Assembly (NCBI GenBank): GCA_030549175.1
Contig: JAUKUA010000002.1
Location: forward strand, 3,224,001 to 3,288,000
DNA: 64,000 bases
Direction: 5' to 3'
DNA from: Lasiosphaeris hirsuta
Lineage: Eukaryota > Ascomycota > Sordariomycetes > Sordariales > Lasiosphaeriaceae
Position numbers and translations under genes: made by a program. A model generated the notes under the pieces. It had not been told where the DNA came from. It saw only the letters and a list, made by a program, of their open reading frames with translations, and ran no database searches. Below, piece after piece: positions 44,191 to 54,281 of the stretch (position 1 is its first letter; the number at the start of each line of letters is the position of its first letter).

Positions 44191-45382
44191 TTAGTGGCTC
44201 TCGCCGCCGTACGGGCCGGACCCACCCTCAGTACCGGTAGGCTTGGCGCCGTACACGGTAGTCCAGCCGGAGGGCTTGAGCTTGTCGTCCCAGATCTCGG
44301 GCTTGGTTCCGCTCGGCCGGAAGAACCGGGGAGCGACCTGGAGGCCGAAGATGGCATCGGCATCGATGGAGTTGCCACCGTTGAGGTTGAACTTGAGAAT
44401 CTCGAGGTCCCCGACGAAGACGCGGCCGCCGATGGGCGCAATGGGCGGGATGACGCTCGGAGGGGGCGCGGCCTTGGCCTTGGCGATGAAGGCGTTGAGC
44501 GTGTTGCCGACGACGGGCGCGTTGATAGCGCCCACCATGCCCGCCTGGCAGTGGTTGCCGTTGACCTGGCCGCAGTAGAACCAGATGGGGTTGGTATCGT
44601 TGACGATCAGCTCGTAGGTGGCGACCGAGGGCACCGCCGTGGTGGCGATGAAGCCCGAGCTGAAGCCCACGTTGCCGTTGAGGGGAAAGCACGGCTTGTC
44701 GAAGCTGGACTGCGTCACCGTGTGGTTGCGCGGGTTGAACCGGAACTCGACAATGGTGCGAGGTGGTTCCGTGATATTGTTGGGGCTATAGGTGAGCGTG
44801 CCGTTTAGGCCGACGTCGACCGTGGTCCTGCGGACACCGCCGTTGGGAAGGCCGTCGGGGGGCGACAGGCTTGGGGGTGGGGACTTGGCGGCAAGGGCCT
44901 TGTAAGCATCGAAGGTGTTGCCTTGCTTGGGACTTGTGGCGGGTAAGCCGAAATTTCTCTGCTACAGGAATTGGGGGGGGGGGGGGGGGAGTGAGGGATA
45001 CATACGCGTTGATGGCGTGGACCATGCCGTTTTGGCAGTGGTTGCCGTTGGTTTGGCTGCAGTAGATCCAGATGGGCTTGTCATCCTTGACCTCGATGGT
45101 GAAGGTTGTGCGGGAAGCTACATCAGGCGAGTCGGTGGGAACAAAGGCGGAGAAGATGGCGTTGTCCAGGGGCATGCATGGCTTCTCAAAGCTCGACTGC
45201 GTCACCGAGTGGTTTCTCGCAAAGAAGTTGTATGTGACTTTGTCGCCCTTCTTGGCATCGATGGTCTCAGGGTCGAACCTGAGTTGGCCATTCTTGCCGA
45301 CCGTGACCTGGAAGTGGGTTGCTGCGACGGTGGATGCCAAGAAGGCCAGAGGAAGAAGAGCTGCTCCGGTGAGGAACTTCAT
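44191..45382 (-). CDS. Secreted protein with two cupredoxin domains
   Basis: Two exons, 45382-45006 and 44932-44191, give 372 aa. A signal peptide (FLTGAALLPLAFLASTVAA) precedes two cupredoxin-like domains. Each carries a full set of type-1 copper ligands in the right order: His in RNHSVTQSSF, Cys in IWIYC, His in NGNHC and Met in QNGM for domain 1; RNHTVTQSSF, IWFYC, NGNHC and QAGM for domain 2. The intron falls just after domain 1 and contains a 17-base homopolymer. The joint reads INAPKQGNTFDAY, parallel to INAPVVGNTLNAF after domain 2, which supports the splice. The C-terminus ends in a Gly/Ser-rich tail (GTEGGSGPYGGESH). Likely an extracellular or wall-attached copper protein; electron partner unknown. 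A minus-strand TATAAA lies at 45543-45548. Confidence 0.88.
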
Positions 45383-48059
45383 TGTGAAGACGTCTGTGGT
45401 TTCGAGTCTTGGTCGACAAAGGATGGAGAAAAATTGAAGTCGAGATGAGGAGAGGACGAGTAGAAGTAGAACTGAGTGAAGGTTTGAATGGGTGATGTTG
45501 ATGAGGAACTGAAGCAGCAATTTTGGTGGGATGAAAGCGTGGTTTATATCGTCAGAGAGCCATCGTCTCAATAGTTTGTTTGTCAAAAGAGATCTCTTGA
45601 TAAAAAGCTTGTTGTCCAGCCACGCCAGAGCCCTGCGCCGGAAGCAAGATCCGGTCAGCAGACGTTCGGGCCCAAAATGGTGGTATGGACGAATCCGGTA
45701 GGTAATCGGCTCTAACTGGGTAAGACATTGCTCAAAGTGGCCGCCATGTGTAACTTTCGCATGCTTCCAAGCTGCGCCCCGTCTACAGATTACCACAGAA
45801 AAGTGCTACTGAGGTGGACAGCTATTATAAGCGCGAGTCGTGGCCCTCGAGAAGTCCAGTTCCTCAGCAATCCCGGGGCGCGCAGTAGCCGTCGGTGTTT
45901 ACCGCGCCCTCGTCCACCCTCACCGTCATCCGACGTACCTAAGTAGGTCCCGAGTCGAGCTAGCTGCTGTCTGTCGACAAGCCAAGGTGTCACTTGTTCA
46001 GTAGGATTCTTGTCGGTAGCTCGGCGTTGCTTACAGGCAGATGCCCTCCAAGTTTTCTGGTTCTTACAACAGTGATCATTTCCAATCAGGCTCATCTTGG
46101 CTTCATCTTGACCGGTTCATCCACCGCTCAGCTCTACGTAGGTAATCCGCCACTGACTTTGCGCGTCCGCCGTGAGCGCGGCAATAAGCGTCAAGTTGGG
46201 TTTGAACAAGCTTTTGGCGCAGCAAATTCCTCTGGGCGCAGCTTTTCTCCCAAAGACCCGAGGCCCTGGTTGGTTGTCTACCGCCCTCACGTCAGCGCCA
46301 CACGTATGTCTGCATCGACAAGATCGGACCTCATGGCTATTTCCGACTTGCTAACCCGGTCGGGTGGGTAAGGTATTTGTCAAAAATAGCACCCACCCGC
46401 CAATTACGTGTAATCTGTGGGCAAACGGCACCCAAGTCAATTGCCAGGGCCTTCCTTGCAGCGCAACGGCCAACAACGGTCTCAACAAGAAAAACGGCAT
46501 CTTGCGTTTGCAGTACCATACAAGACTTCAGCCAACCAGTGGACAGGCAAACACATGTAATAGAGCAATCAGAGGAGTCAAAGAAGGCTATTGGAGGTGG
46601 GAAACCCCATGCCTTTGACTCTTCTTCCTAGATAGCTACATCACACATGTTTCCTGCAAGTTTCTTGATGTCCCATTACTTGTAGCGCATTTCGCAACAT
46701 GATCTAGGGTGTGTGCCCAAGGTACCTTACCGTAGGCAGTGTCTGCATTTCTTGCAGCAAAAAAACGTGTGCGTCAGCCTTTGAATGGCTCAAATAGTGT
46801 CTTGGGTCCTCAGCGAGGCTTCTTGTGTCGGGAAACAGCGCCCAGTTCTGAGCGGTAGAGGTGTTGAGGTGGAGGCCGTGCTGGAGAGGCAGCCGGTTCA
46901 AGTACCTAGGTGACGATCACGAGAGAATTTTATGAATTGAGTGTGGGGATGTGGCTGTACCGACGGCTGGGACCTGGTGCGATTGTTACCTGTCTACTTC
47001 GGGCTGGGTACAACCTATATCGAGGTCAGCCAACGGCAGGTTCAACTAGCTGGGGTCGGGGTGATCGGGGCTATGATGGGAACGTGGATGGCCCCGGGCC
47101 GCTCTTTTTCCCCCAAAAGTCCCTAGCATGTTGTCATCGCCGAAACGGCAATGTTGAACAATTTTAGAACCCCAAAATGGGGGTAACGAGGCACCATCCC
47201 TCGGTTAGAAGTTTTATTAGTGCGCACGAACTATCTCAAGGGCAAATGGCGTTTCCGCCGGTCATATAGAGGCCCGGGAGTGGTTCCTCGCTGTAAGGGC
47301 CCCGGGGGAAAGTGGGGCGTGTCTGATGCCTTAGGGCGGTGTCGCGGGCACGTTGGGTCGCTGTGACTTTGGAGGTTGAAAGGCAGGCGAATCCAGGCGG
47401 CGCTACCTAGGGGCAGAAGGGTCTGAGATCCATGGAAGTGAATGTACAGTTGACTGTGATGTAGGACTTGGAAAGAGCAAAGGAGCCTGAAACTGCGAGA
47501 GGTGAAAAGGGAGGGGAAGGAAGGATGCGTGAAGCGGAAAGCGGAAGGAGAGCTTCGCGAACAGTCCTGGCCGGCACGCTTTAGCATTGAATGCATCGGC
47601 ATGGCCAGAACTGGCTGGAGGAGGAGAGGCTTGGAAGGGCTCGCTGAAAGATAACTTCCATTTGCTAATAGCAGACATTTAAGGCACTCAGATCTCAACC
47701 TTATCCTGGGCTTCGCTCCCCTGTGCTCTGACATCTGTTTCGTACCTTCCTCCTCTCTCTTTATCTCAAAACCATATCGGGCTCTGACGAGTATGATGCC
47801 GAGGGTTACCCTAGACCTACCGAGCTGGGAATTGTTACCCTACCCAGGCAACCAGGCTTTCGACTCCTCAACATTCCACTACCTACCTTAAGGAGCACTG
47901 TACCAAATGCGCCACGGCATGGGACTCACTAGATCAAGCCGTTTGAGTCCCTATAACACAGCGCATCGGGCGACCGATGCATCTTTGCAGGCGCGGCGTT
48001 CCGCATTTTCCCTTCCACACAGACCGCGACGGCCACTTCCTCCGCTCCGTGCTGATCGT
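45383..48059. other. Long region without a recognised gene
   Basis: 2.7 kb of short ORFs on both strands, none with a recognisable domain or consistent coding look. It includes the promoter of the cupredoxin gene at its left end. A small palindrome-like accccaaaatgggggt lies near 47171. May contain decayed genes that I could not identify. Confidence 0.4.
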
Positions 48060-48634
48060 CACCCATTTTCGGAAACAAGAGACCATTTTGATGACTCCAT
48101 CCAGCAAAATGATGGTGTTCCTCTTCTACGGAGCAGTGGGCAAGACTCTAGCTGCAGGTACAATGATCAATCAACACCTTCTCTGGAGGGGGTACCGACT
48201 GGCTTAGGACTGACGCGACCAAAGAGAGCATAGACGATGTTTGTCGAAAGCCAGGTTTTGAGGGTGATCTCGGGGAAGTTCGGAACTATAGCGACCGCCG
48301 TTGACGACGGATTATCCAGCATTAAGGATACAGATAGATGGCAAGCGGTGGCGCTGCATTCCTTGAACGGCTAAAAAGCAACCTGGAGCGCAACAACCTT
48401 GTTTCAGTCAAGGACATCCTCACGCTAGCGCTGTCGCTACTCGTTTGGCTCGAGGAGTTATTATCCCGTGAGGTCTCCCCCACAATACCCAATTACTGCC
48501 GAGGAATCCTCCACCTCACCACCGATTGTATTTCCGTTTTTGACGAGGCTTTCAGATCCAGGATTCACCGCGCCATCCACTTCCCCGTGCTCTTGTACGA
48601 GGCGCGCCTCAGCCTCTGGAACACATTCATCTAG
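48060..48634 (+). pseudogene. Relic of a fungal AAA+ ATPase
   Basis: Two open stretches carry diagnostic pieces in the order expected for the AAA+ core of fungal orphan ATPases. The first (around 48105-48205) reads MVFLFYGAVGKTLAAGTM, a P-loop from which residues are missing. The second (48338-48634) reads FLERLKSNLERNNLVSV, where the Walker-B DEAD-like part is damaged, then GILHLTTDCISVFDEAFRSR and IHRAIHFPVLLYEARLSLWN, which match sensor 1 and the arginine-finger region. A stop at about 48208 and loss of sequence between the two blocks show it is not functional. Confidence 0.55.
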
Positions 48635-49205
48635 GCTACACTACCTACCTTCCCTTTGGGATGCCTACTGTCGCAATCTTGGCAATCGATCATGGCAAGG
48701 TTGAGCCTGGCGGTCAAAGCTATGTTCTATAAGAAATAGCTAGCAATGGGTCCGTCAGAGCCATTTTGCTTTGCCCAATCAAGTCAATCCCCCCTCTTCG
48801 AAGCGCGACAGGTACCAGCTCAATTCCAGGATAGGGACCCTGGCTAGGGGTACATTGGCCTGCAGTAAGACTCAACAACCCCGGTTTCCCAGGAATCAGC
48901 TGTATTTCCCCGGCGGAGAAATTGGCAAAGGTCGGCAGCCCAAAGTGACAGACTCCTTGGCCTGCACACATGCGGGTGCTATGATTGTGATATATGAACG
49001 GATGAGGTAAAAAGCGAGGCACGGTATCACTAGTGCACATGCATTCCCTGCCCAAGAGTCCCGGCCGTCTGGATTGGTCTTCGGGAAGAGGCGAGCCGCG
49101 GGTGTGGAGAGCGGGACAGCGTCCATAAATAGGCACAAGGAGCCAATCTCGTGCTCTTCACCTCGTCCATTCGATTCGGTCACTCTTACTCCCGATCAAC
49201 TGCTG
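48635..49205. other. Intergenic region upstream of the GMC oxidoreductase
   Basis: No gene recognised. A TATA-like ataaata lies near 49126, 80 bases before the ATG. Confidence 0.4.
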
Positions 49206-51395
49206 ATGATGTTTCTGACAGGCGCCGTCATCACCTTTCTCGTCGGGGCTGTGAGCGCTGTGCCACACGCCGCGATCAAGCGGCAAGTTTCGCAACTTCG
49301 CAGCCACTACGACTTTATTGTTGCTGGTGGCGGCACCTCTGGCTTAACTGTGGCCGATCGCCTCAGCGAGGCCTTTCCAAACAGTAAGTCGATTTCGTCC
49401 ACAACCAGCCGTGAAGCTCGCGGGAACTTAAATTGGTATTGAAGAATCGGTGCTGGTGGTCGAGTACGGAGACATTGAATATGCCCCCGGCATATTCGAT
49501 CCACCCCTGGCCGTCTGGGGTGGTGTCGGGGCCTCTGCCAGTTACTTCATCGTCCAGTCGCTCCCGATACCCGACGTGAAGAACAAGACTTCTTTTGTGC
49601 TAGCCGGCAAGGTTGTGGGTGGTAGCAGTGCCATCAACGGCATGTTCTTCGACCGTCCGTCTCGCCAAGACCTGGACGCCTGGGCTTCTGTCGCTAGCCC
49701 ACAGTTAGATTCTAGCCGGAACCGGTGGAGCTGGAGTGGGTTGTACCCCTTTTTCAAGAAGGTGAGCGCGATTCGGCCTCCCATGAGACTTGGGCAGAGA
49801 CGCACAAGTCGTAGTGAGCGCCGAGCTGATAAAGCATGACATCTTGAAGAGCGTCACCTTCACAGCGCCGCCGGCTGCTGTCGCGCAGATATACGGATAC
49901 ACCTGGGACGCATCAGTCTATGGCGGCTCAACCCCCATCCATTCCAGCTTTCCCGCGTTTCTCTGGGCCGACCACAACCTTGTGAGAGGTGCCTGGGCCG
50001 ACATGGATATTCCGGCACTTCAGGAATGTGCGAGTGGCGACAAATCCGGCCTCTGCTGGATACCCATCTCTCAACATCCCGTGACAGCCCGCCGCTCACA
50101 CGCCGGTCTCGGCCATTATGCTGCGGTGAACACTACAAGGCCAAACTATGATCTTATTGTGAAACATCAAGTTACGCGGGTTGTGTACCCCAACGGCCCT
50201 CAGTCCGGACCGCCCTTGGTGGAGATCCGGTCCTTAGCTAACAACCAACATGTCAACATAACAGCCGATGCGGAAGTTGTTATTTCGGCGGGGGCTTTCC
50301 ATACGCCGGCCATCCTCCAAAGAAGCGGCATTGGGCGGGCGGCACTGCTTAACACGGCCGGCATAAGCGTCACCGTTGACCTTCCTGGCGTCGGCTCAAA
50401 CTTTCAAGACCACTCCGGGCCGGGTATCTCGTGGGCTTGTTCGTAAACCCTACATTCTCCCACGACATGGCAGTTTTCCTATCATAGATGGCCCCTAGCA
50501 CTAACTCACACTTTTCTAGATACGAATCCCGGTAACTTCTCGCCGCTGCCTTCGTCCATGTCTAACCCAGCGTTCCTTGCTGATGCCGTGGCCGGGTTCG
50601 ATGAGACCCCAGCGCGCGGGCCTTATACTCTGGCCAACTCCAACAGTGCCATCTTCATCCCACTCAGTAACATATCGACGGAGAGTCAGACGATCATCAA
50701 CAGAATCAAGGGAATTGTCGCTGATGGCTCGGCGGCCTCTTACCTCCCGGCCGATTACCGGGACGATGCTACCATGGTAGCAGGCTACAGCAAGCAGCTC
50801 GCTATGATCGCCAAGCTGCTCTCTGACCCGAGGGTCCCAAGCTTGGAGAGCACCTTTGCCACGGGCACCTCGGTCCGCGCCGTGCATCTTCACCCCCTCA
50901 GTCGCGGCACCATTCGTCTCAACCTTACGGACACCCTACAGCAACCTATTGTCAGCTATGGCACCGGCTCAAATCCGATCGACTTTGACATCTACCTCGC
51001 CCATCTCAAGTATCTCCGCGCCATGATCAACACAACGACGCTCCGCGAGTACGGTGCCGTCGAAGTGTCCCCGGGCAACGCGACGCAGACGGACACGGCG
51101 CTGCTCGAGTATATCAAGGACCAGCTGGTTCTCTCATTCATGCATCCGTGCTGCACGGCAGCCATGCTGCCACGACAGCACGGCGGCGTCGTCGGCACGG
51201 ACTTGAAGATCCACGGCGTGACAGGCTTGAGGGTTGTGGACATGAGCATCCTACCGTTCCTCCCTAGTTCGCACCTCAGCTCGGTTGCGTACGCCGTCGG
51301 AGAAAAGGTGAGTGTGTCTCTTCCCCTCTCTTCTTCTAATATTGGAAGCCTAACAAGATTAGGCTGCGGGTCGCATTATTCAGGATTGGTCTTAG
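49206..51395 (+). CDS. Secreted GMC-family FAD oxidoreductase
   Basis: Five exons, 49206-49383, 49445-49761, 49850-50438, 50520-51307 and 51363-51395, give 634 aa, normal for glucose-oxidase-like GMC enzymes. A signal peptide (MMFLTGAVITFLVGAVSA) precedes the FAD-binding loop DFIVAGGGTSGLTVADRL. Other family marks are GGSSAINGMFFDRPSRQDLD, the second GMC signature region GAFHTPAILQRSGIGR, LPGVGSNFQDH, and the C-terminal active-site region MHPCCTAAM ... LRVVDMSILPFLPSSHLSSVA ending AAGRIIQDWS. Two active-site histidines are plausible (MHP and SSH). The donor of exon 3 (gttcgt) is weak but gives the conserved W-x-Y-T-N sequence. Substrate could be a sugar, alcohol or aryl alcohol. It acts outside the cell. 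Confidence 0.88.
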
Positions 51396-51945
51396 GATGA
51401 AGGAGCGCGTTGCAGCCCCGCTGTGTTCATAACTGTGTGGATAATAAGAATGTAGGATAGGGTATCGTACCTCGCTCATCAGGGAAGCAATGAGAAGAAA
51501 AGAGAGCTACTGCATGCCTTACCCTTTTTGCTTGCTCCGTAGGATTTAGCGGGACAAGGGTGGAGAAGATCTCCCCATGCCAGGGCCAGTTGATGGGCGC
51601 CATGACCACCAAAAACACGCCACCGTCACGCTCAAGGGAAGCAAACGACCTTCCCCAGCTGAGGAGACCCCTGCTCACCGACTTGCCAACCTAGCGGGAT
51701 GAAGTTTGGCGCCACGACGACCCTTCAGGGACGAGAGCCAAGGGCCTCCCCCCCCCCCCCTTAGTTGAACGGTTCACCGGTAGTAAGCACGCCCGACCCG
51801 AGAGCCCCTCGACAAAAGGCCAACAGCCCCCGTTTGAACAAGACCACATAGCTCACGGTTGTCCAAGCTGTCAAAGATGCCACACGCGACACATGCGCGG
51901 CTTCAATGTCAGCAAAGCAGAGAGGTGCATGTACCTTAGCCAGCC
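51396..51945. other. Intergenic region
   Basis: Contains a poly-C tract near 51750-51761. No gene seen. Confidence 0.4.
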
Positions 51946-52153
51946 ATGGACAGCGGCGAGCTGCCAACGGACGACGACAAGGGGCCAATGCTCCTGGCGA
52001 CTGTCCACTCGCTCCACACCATCGTCATTGTCGTGTACTTGATCCGTTTGTGGTCGCGTCTGAGACCCAAGTTCGCGCTGACGGCCGCTGACTACACCAT
52101 AACCATCGCTCTGGTAAAGTTTCTCTCTCCCTCGCTCTTTCTCTCTCCCTCGC

Positions 52154-52209
<56 letters not shown>

Positions 52210-53164
52210 GAGTCGTGGCTTGACTGACCCCCATTCCCCCCTTGGAAGGTCGCGAAGACGGTCTCGGTTGTGCTCACGACCATGGCTGTCTCCCACGGCT
52301 TTGGCAGACACGCCATTTACATTGACCGCAGCGGCCTCGCTGTTCTCGGGAATGAATTGTTTTTCGTCTTCATCGCGGGCTCGTTAGCGACGGGCTTTGC
52401 GAGGATCTCGATTGCTTGTCTGCTCCTCCAGGTAACCATGAGTCGAAAGTGGAGAATCGGCATGTGGTCGACCATCGCTGCACAGGCTCTGTTCATGACC
52501 ATTTACTGCATCGTGCAGTTGGCTCAGTGCCAGTCGGCCGTGTCCAAAAACATCAACATCAAGCAAACGCAGTGCCTCACGCCCGAGCAGGTCTCGTCGT
52601 TTTCGTACGCGTCCATGGGTGAGCGTCCTTCCACCTACTCTTGTGAATTTTTTTTTAGGCTCACGCGGCCAAGGGATCTCCATGTTTAGTGATCTGATCT
52701 GCGCCATCATCCCCGGTTTTCTCGTCCGGATCCTCACACGCTCTCTCGTCGAGAAGATCCTTACCTTCACCCTCCTCGCATCGTGCCTCCTGGCCAGCCT
52801 TCTGGGCGTCGCCAAAATCTACTACACAGCCACCTTCGACTTCGCCTCGACCGATGGGTTCTACCTCATGGTGGACAAGTTCTTGTGGTCCCGCTTGGAG
52901 GAAGCCGTCATCATGATTGCTGCCTGCGCGCCCCTTCTTCGAGTCCCGGTTGAACGCGCTCTGCGGCGGCTTGGCTTTTCTGGTTTCGAGGTGCCGACCA
53001 GAGAGTTCAATATCGCCAGCCTCGGGTCGAGTGTCAAGGACAATAGTGGGTGGGTTTCCGAAAGCCAGCGGTCTGGGGGGCGTCGTGTGTCGTTCTCGCA
53101 AGCTGGTAGCCGAGGCGGCGCGCAAGACCCGGAGCTTGGCAGGGTGACGATGGAAAATATATAG
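51946..53164 (+). CDS. Rhodopsin-like seven-transmembrane receptor (fungal PTH11/SAT4-related family)
   Basis: Three exons, 51946-52113, 52249-52618 and 52659-53164, give 347 aa. Seven hydrophobic segments are seen, including ATVHSLHTIVIVVYLIRLWS, KTVSVVLTTMAVSHGFGRH, FFVFIAGSLATGFARISIAC, STIAAQALFMTIYCIVQLAQ, FSDLICAIIPGFLVRIL, KILTFTLLASCLLASLLG and FLWSRLEEAVIMIAACAPLL. The features D-Y in loop 1 (LTAADYTITIAL), GFGRH after helix 2 and E-x-x-V-x-I-x-A-x-x-P in helix 7 are typical of the rhodopsin domain of fungal PTH11-like proteins. The cytoplasmic tail is Ser/Arg-rich. No CFEM domain is present. Ligand unknown. The first intron (52114-52248) holds a long CT-rich microsatellite. Confidence 0.85.
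52120..52206. repeat. CT-rich microsatellite inside an intron
   Basis: About 87 bases of ctctct interrupted by ccctcg and ttt units, ending in a long perfect CT run. Lies wholly within intron 1 of the receptor gene. Confidence 0.95.
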
Positions 53165-53170
53165 CTCTAC

Positions 53171-53720
53171 CTACCTGCCTAACCTGCCTCCGCTATTATA
53201 AGAACACGACAGATCCCTTGTAAATGTTGCGACCAGGCTACTGAAGCGACCTTGGACAAATGGCCCGCGAGTGTTAACATATACACTGGCCCGTGGACAG
53301 ATGCCAGATCTTGACTGCCCCGTCGAATGATGCGGAGGCCAGTCATGCGCATTCTCTTCGCCCTCGCCGTAGATAAGAGGCATATAGATGTTAAAGATGC
53401 CTAGTAACGACCAACGAATAAGCCTTGTCTTCTTTGCGCGTAGTCTTACGCCTTTGCGCCCATGTCATTCGTTTGCGAACAGTAAAGTCGGATAAAGAGC
53501 TGCCACGAAGCGCTTTGAGAGGAACTCTGGTTATTCTGCGAATATGCTGCTCCAGGGACTTTTGATTCCCTAGCAGTATACCTGCTTTAGAAAATAATTC
53601 AACAGAAGCTGGGGCAATCAGCTCTTGAAGAGTCCATCCATGGGTAAACAATCTGCTCTTCACCCCCCCCCCCCCCCCCCAGGTGTGACAATATCGCATA
53701 TAGAGGAACTCGGTCACCAG
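53171..53720 (-). pseudogene. Remnant of a HET-(NACHT)-WD40 gene: HET end joined to a WD40 repeat
   Basis: Reading the minus strand from 53720: HTWGGGGGV (an expanded G tract), then SRLFTHGWTLQELIAPASVE, FSKAGILLGNQKSLEQHI, ALRGSSLSDF, RMTWAQRRKTTRKEDKAYSL, which is the second half of a HET domain. A few-base insertion near 53405 shifts frame, after which LGIFNIYMPLIYGEGEENA ends the domain. Only a few codons later, in the next frame, comes LASASFDGAVKIWHLSTGQC and then TLAGHLSKVASVAWS, a WD40 repeat. HNWD proteins such as HET-E and HET-D carry a NACHT domain between these parts; here it is absent. The fragment has frameshifts, stops and no start. Confidence 0.75.
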
Positions 53721-53743
53721 AGATCTCGGTCAATGATATCTCC

Positions 53744-53828
53744 CCAGTGCTGTTACTCTCCAGTGCTGTTACTCTCCAGTGCTGTTACTCTCCAGTGCTG
53801 TTACTCTCCAGTGCTGTTACTCTCCAGT
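53744..53828. repeat. 16-bp tandem repeat, five full copies plus a partial
   Basis: Unit CCAGTGCTGTTACTCT repeated perfectly from 53744 to 53823, with a final CCAGT. It lies just outside the HET/WD40 remnant. There are no spacers, so it is not CRISPR-like. Confidence 0.97.
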
Positions 53829-54281
53829 AGGCGCATTGTTTAGGGCATAAGCTGTTGTCCGCAGCGTTCGCTCATCGGAATTGCGGTGGAAGCCAACTGG
53901 GAAAGAAGCGGGGTGCGCCATTTGATTTTGATTTTGGCCCCAGAACGTCGGGGGACACACGTATATGTGCGTCCCATGCGCAGATGCCAATCGGATTTGC
54001 TACCAGGCACATCTCGGGCAAACCGTGACTCAATCGGGCGCATGTCGGCGGGGTTTGCTGCAGGCTCACCGACCGGCAGTGAGCAAGGCGACAGCCCAAG
54101 CCACCATGCTGCCTTCAGTTCCTATTGCTTCTCGACACCTGTGAAGCGTGGCTTGGAGATGGAGGATTCTATGCTTTAATCAGTTATCACCAAGGTATAT
54201 TGCCATATATCTGAGCCTTTAGCTCGGCATCAAGAGCACATTTTATCCCCCCAAGACCGCACCCACTCTTCCCTCTCCGCA

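Noticed and set aside
43927..44808. 293-aa plus-strand ORF opposite the cupredoxin gene
   Set aside because: Shadow: low-complexity Gly/Asp/Val sequence complementary to the cupredoxin domain.
47231..47734. 167-codon minus-strand ORF in the 45-48 kb gap
   Set aside because: Ser/Pro/Leu-rich low-complexity reading with no domain; likely chance ORF in pyrimidine-rich DNA.
48105..48205. GAVGKT read as a NACHT P-loop
   Set aside because: The downstream TTDCISVFDEAFRSRIH block is typical of AAA+ ATPases rather than NACHT.
53744..53828. Possible CRISPR-like array
   Set aside because: Head-to-tail 16-bp units without spacers, in a fungal genome; a minisatellite.
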